Source of the DNA: Phycisphaerae bacterium
Lineage (GTDB): Bacteria > Planctomycetota > Phycisphaerae > SM23-33
Length of the DNA: 37,888 bases
Direction of reading: 5' to 3'
Assembly: GCA_021108335.1 (NCBI GenBank)
Contig: JAIORC010000230.1
Span: forward strand, 1 to 37,888
The stretch's first letter is position 1, and each line of letters opens with the position of its first letter. The notes under the pieces were generated by a model, which saw only the letters and a program-made list of their open reading frames with translations, was not told the DNA's origin and did no database searches. This document shows positions 37,574-37,888 of the stretch, one piece after another. The position numbers were made by a program, and so were the translations under genes.

Positions 37574-37675
37574 AAACCAGATGTTAGACATCAGGCATTA
37601 TGGTTGCTTGTACCCGACGTCTCTAAAAATCGGGGCTTTCGGATTTCCTTTCAGTTGCTTACTATTACCGCAGAC

Positions 37676-37888
37676 ATGAAGAAATTCCATCGCATTATGA
37701 TGGCCTTGGCGGGCGTGATGATCCTGCTGTTGATTGGCCTGTCGCTTACCTCTGCCTTCCTTGGGGCGGATACTTCTGCGGAGCTTTTCAACAGCCCGCC
37801 GCTGGTTGTGTTCTGGTCGCTGCTGGCGGCAGGCCTTGCCGTCGGGCTGACTGCGTGGCGGAGCATGATTCGTCAGCCGGGCCTGGCG
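37676..37888 (+). CDS. N-terminal part of a membrane protein running off the window (possibly ResB-like)
   Basis: Open from ATG 37676 to the window end: MKKFHRIMMALAGVMILLLIGLSLTSAFLGADTSAELFNSPPLVVFWSLLAAGLAVGLTAWRS. The ResB suggestion is weak. Confidence 0.5.
   Translation, partial: MKKFHRIMMALAGVMILLLIGLSLTSAFLGADTSAELFNSPPLVVFWSLLAAGLAVGLTAWRSMIRQPGLA

Overview
Chromosomal window, probably from a Planctomycetes/Phycisphaerae-like bacterium (lineage is inferred from gene content and style only). It is mostly housekeeping genes: birA, tRNA-Ser(GCU), dtxR-like/feoA/feoB, mfd, a parvulin-type PPIase, purC, lgt, panD, htpX/lemA, a UDP-glucuronate decarboxylase-like SDR, mutS2, two LptF/LptG-type permeases and a HAMP-GGDEF cyclase. 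A tandem pair of AT-richer WG-repeat genes interrupts this background. No transposase, integrase, prophage or CRISPR array was seen. The strongest unexplained signal is a modular family of intergenic palindromes. Variable palindromic cores, usually capped by GGGTG(G)C / G(C)CACCC, are joined by a small set of conserved linkers (e.g. GAATCCGTAACAA, GCGTTTTCTTACC, GCCAYGAAAGAT, CCCACGATRTCGGGTG, TTTTTTAGACATT). The same linker is found next to different cores, and core stems show paired substitutions. One locus (3825-4051) is bounded by perfect 30-bp inverted copies. Protein oddities include an Lgt with a roughly 195-aa insert carrying EF-hand-like loops, a MutS2 without a recognisable Smr domain but with three KOW-like C-terminal repeats, and an HtrA-like two-PDZ protein that appears to have lost its catalytic triad. 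A leader with a strong intrinsic terminator and a possible antiterminator lies just upstream of birA. All calls come from reading the sequence by eye; no database searches or folding calculations were run.
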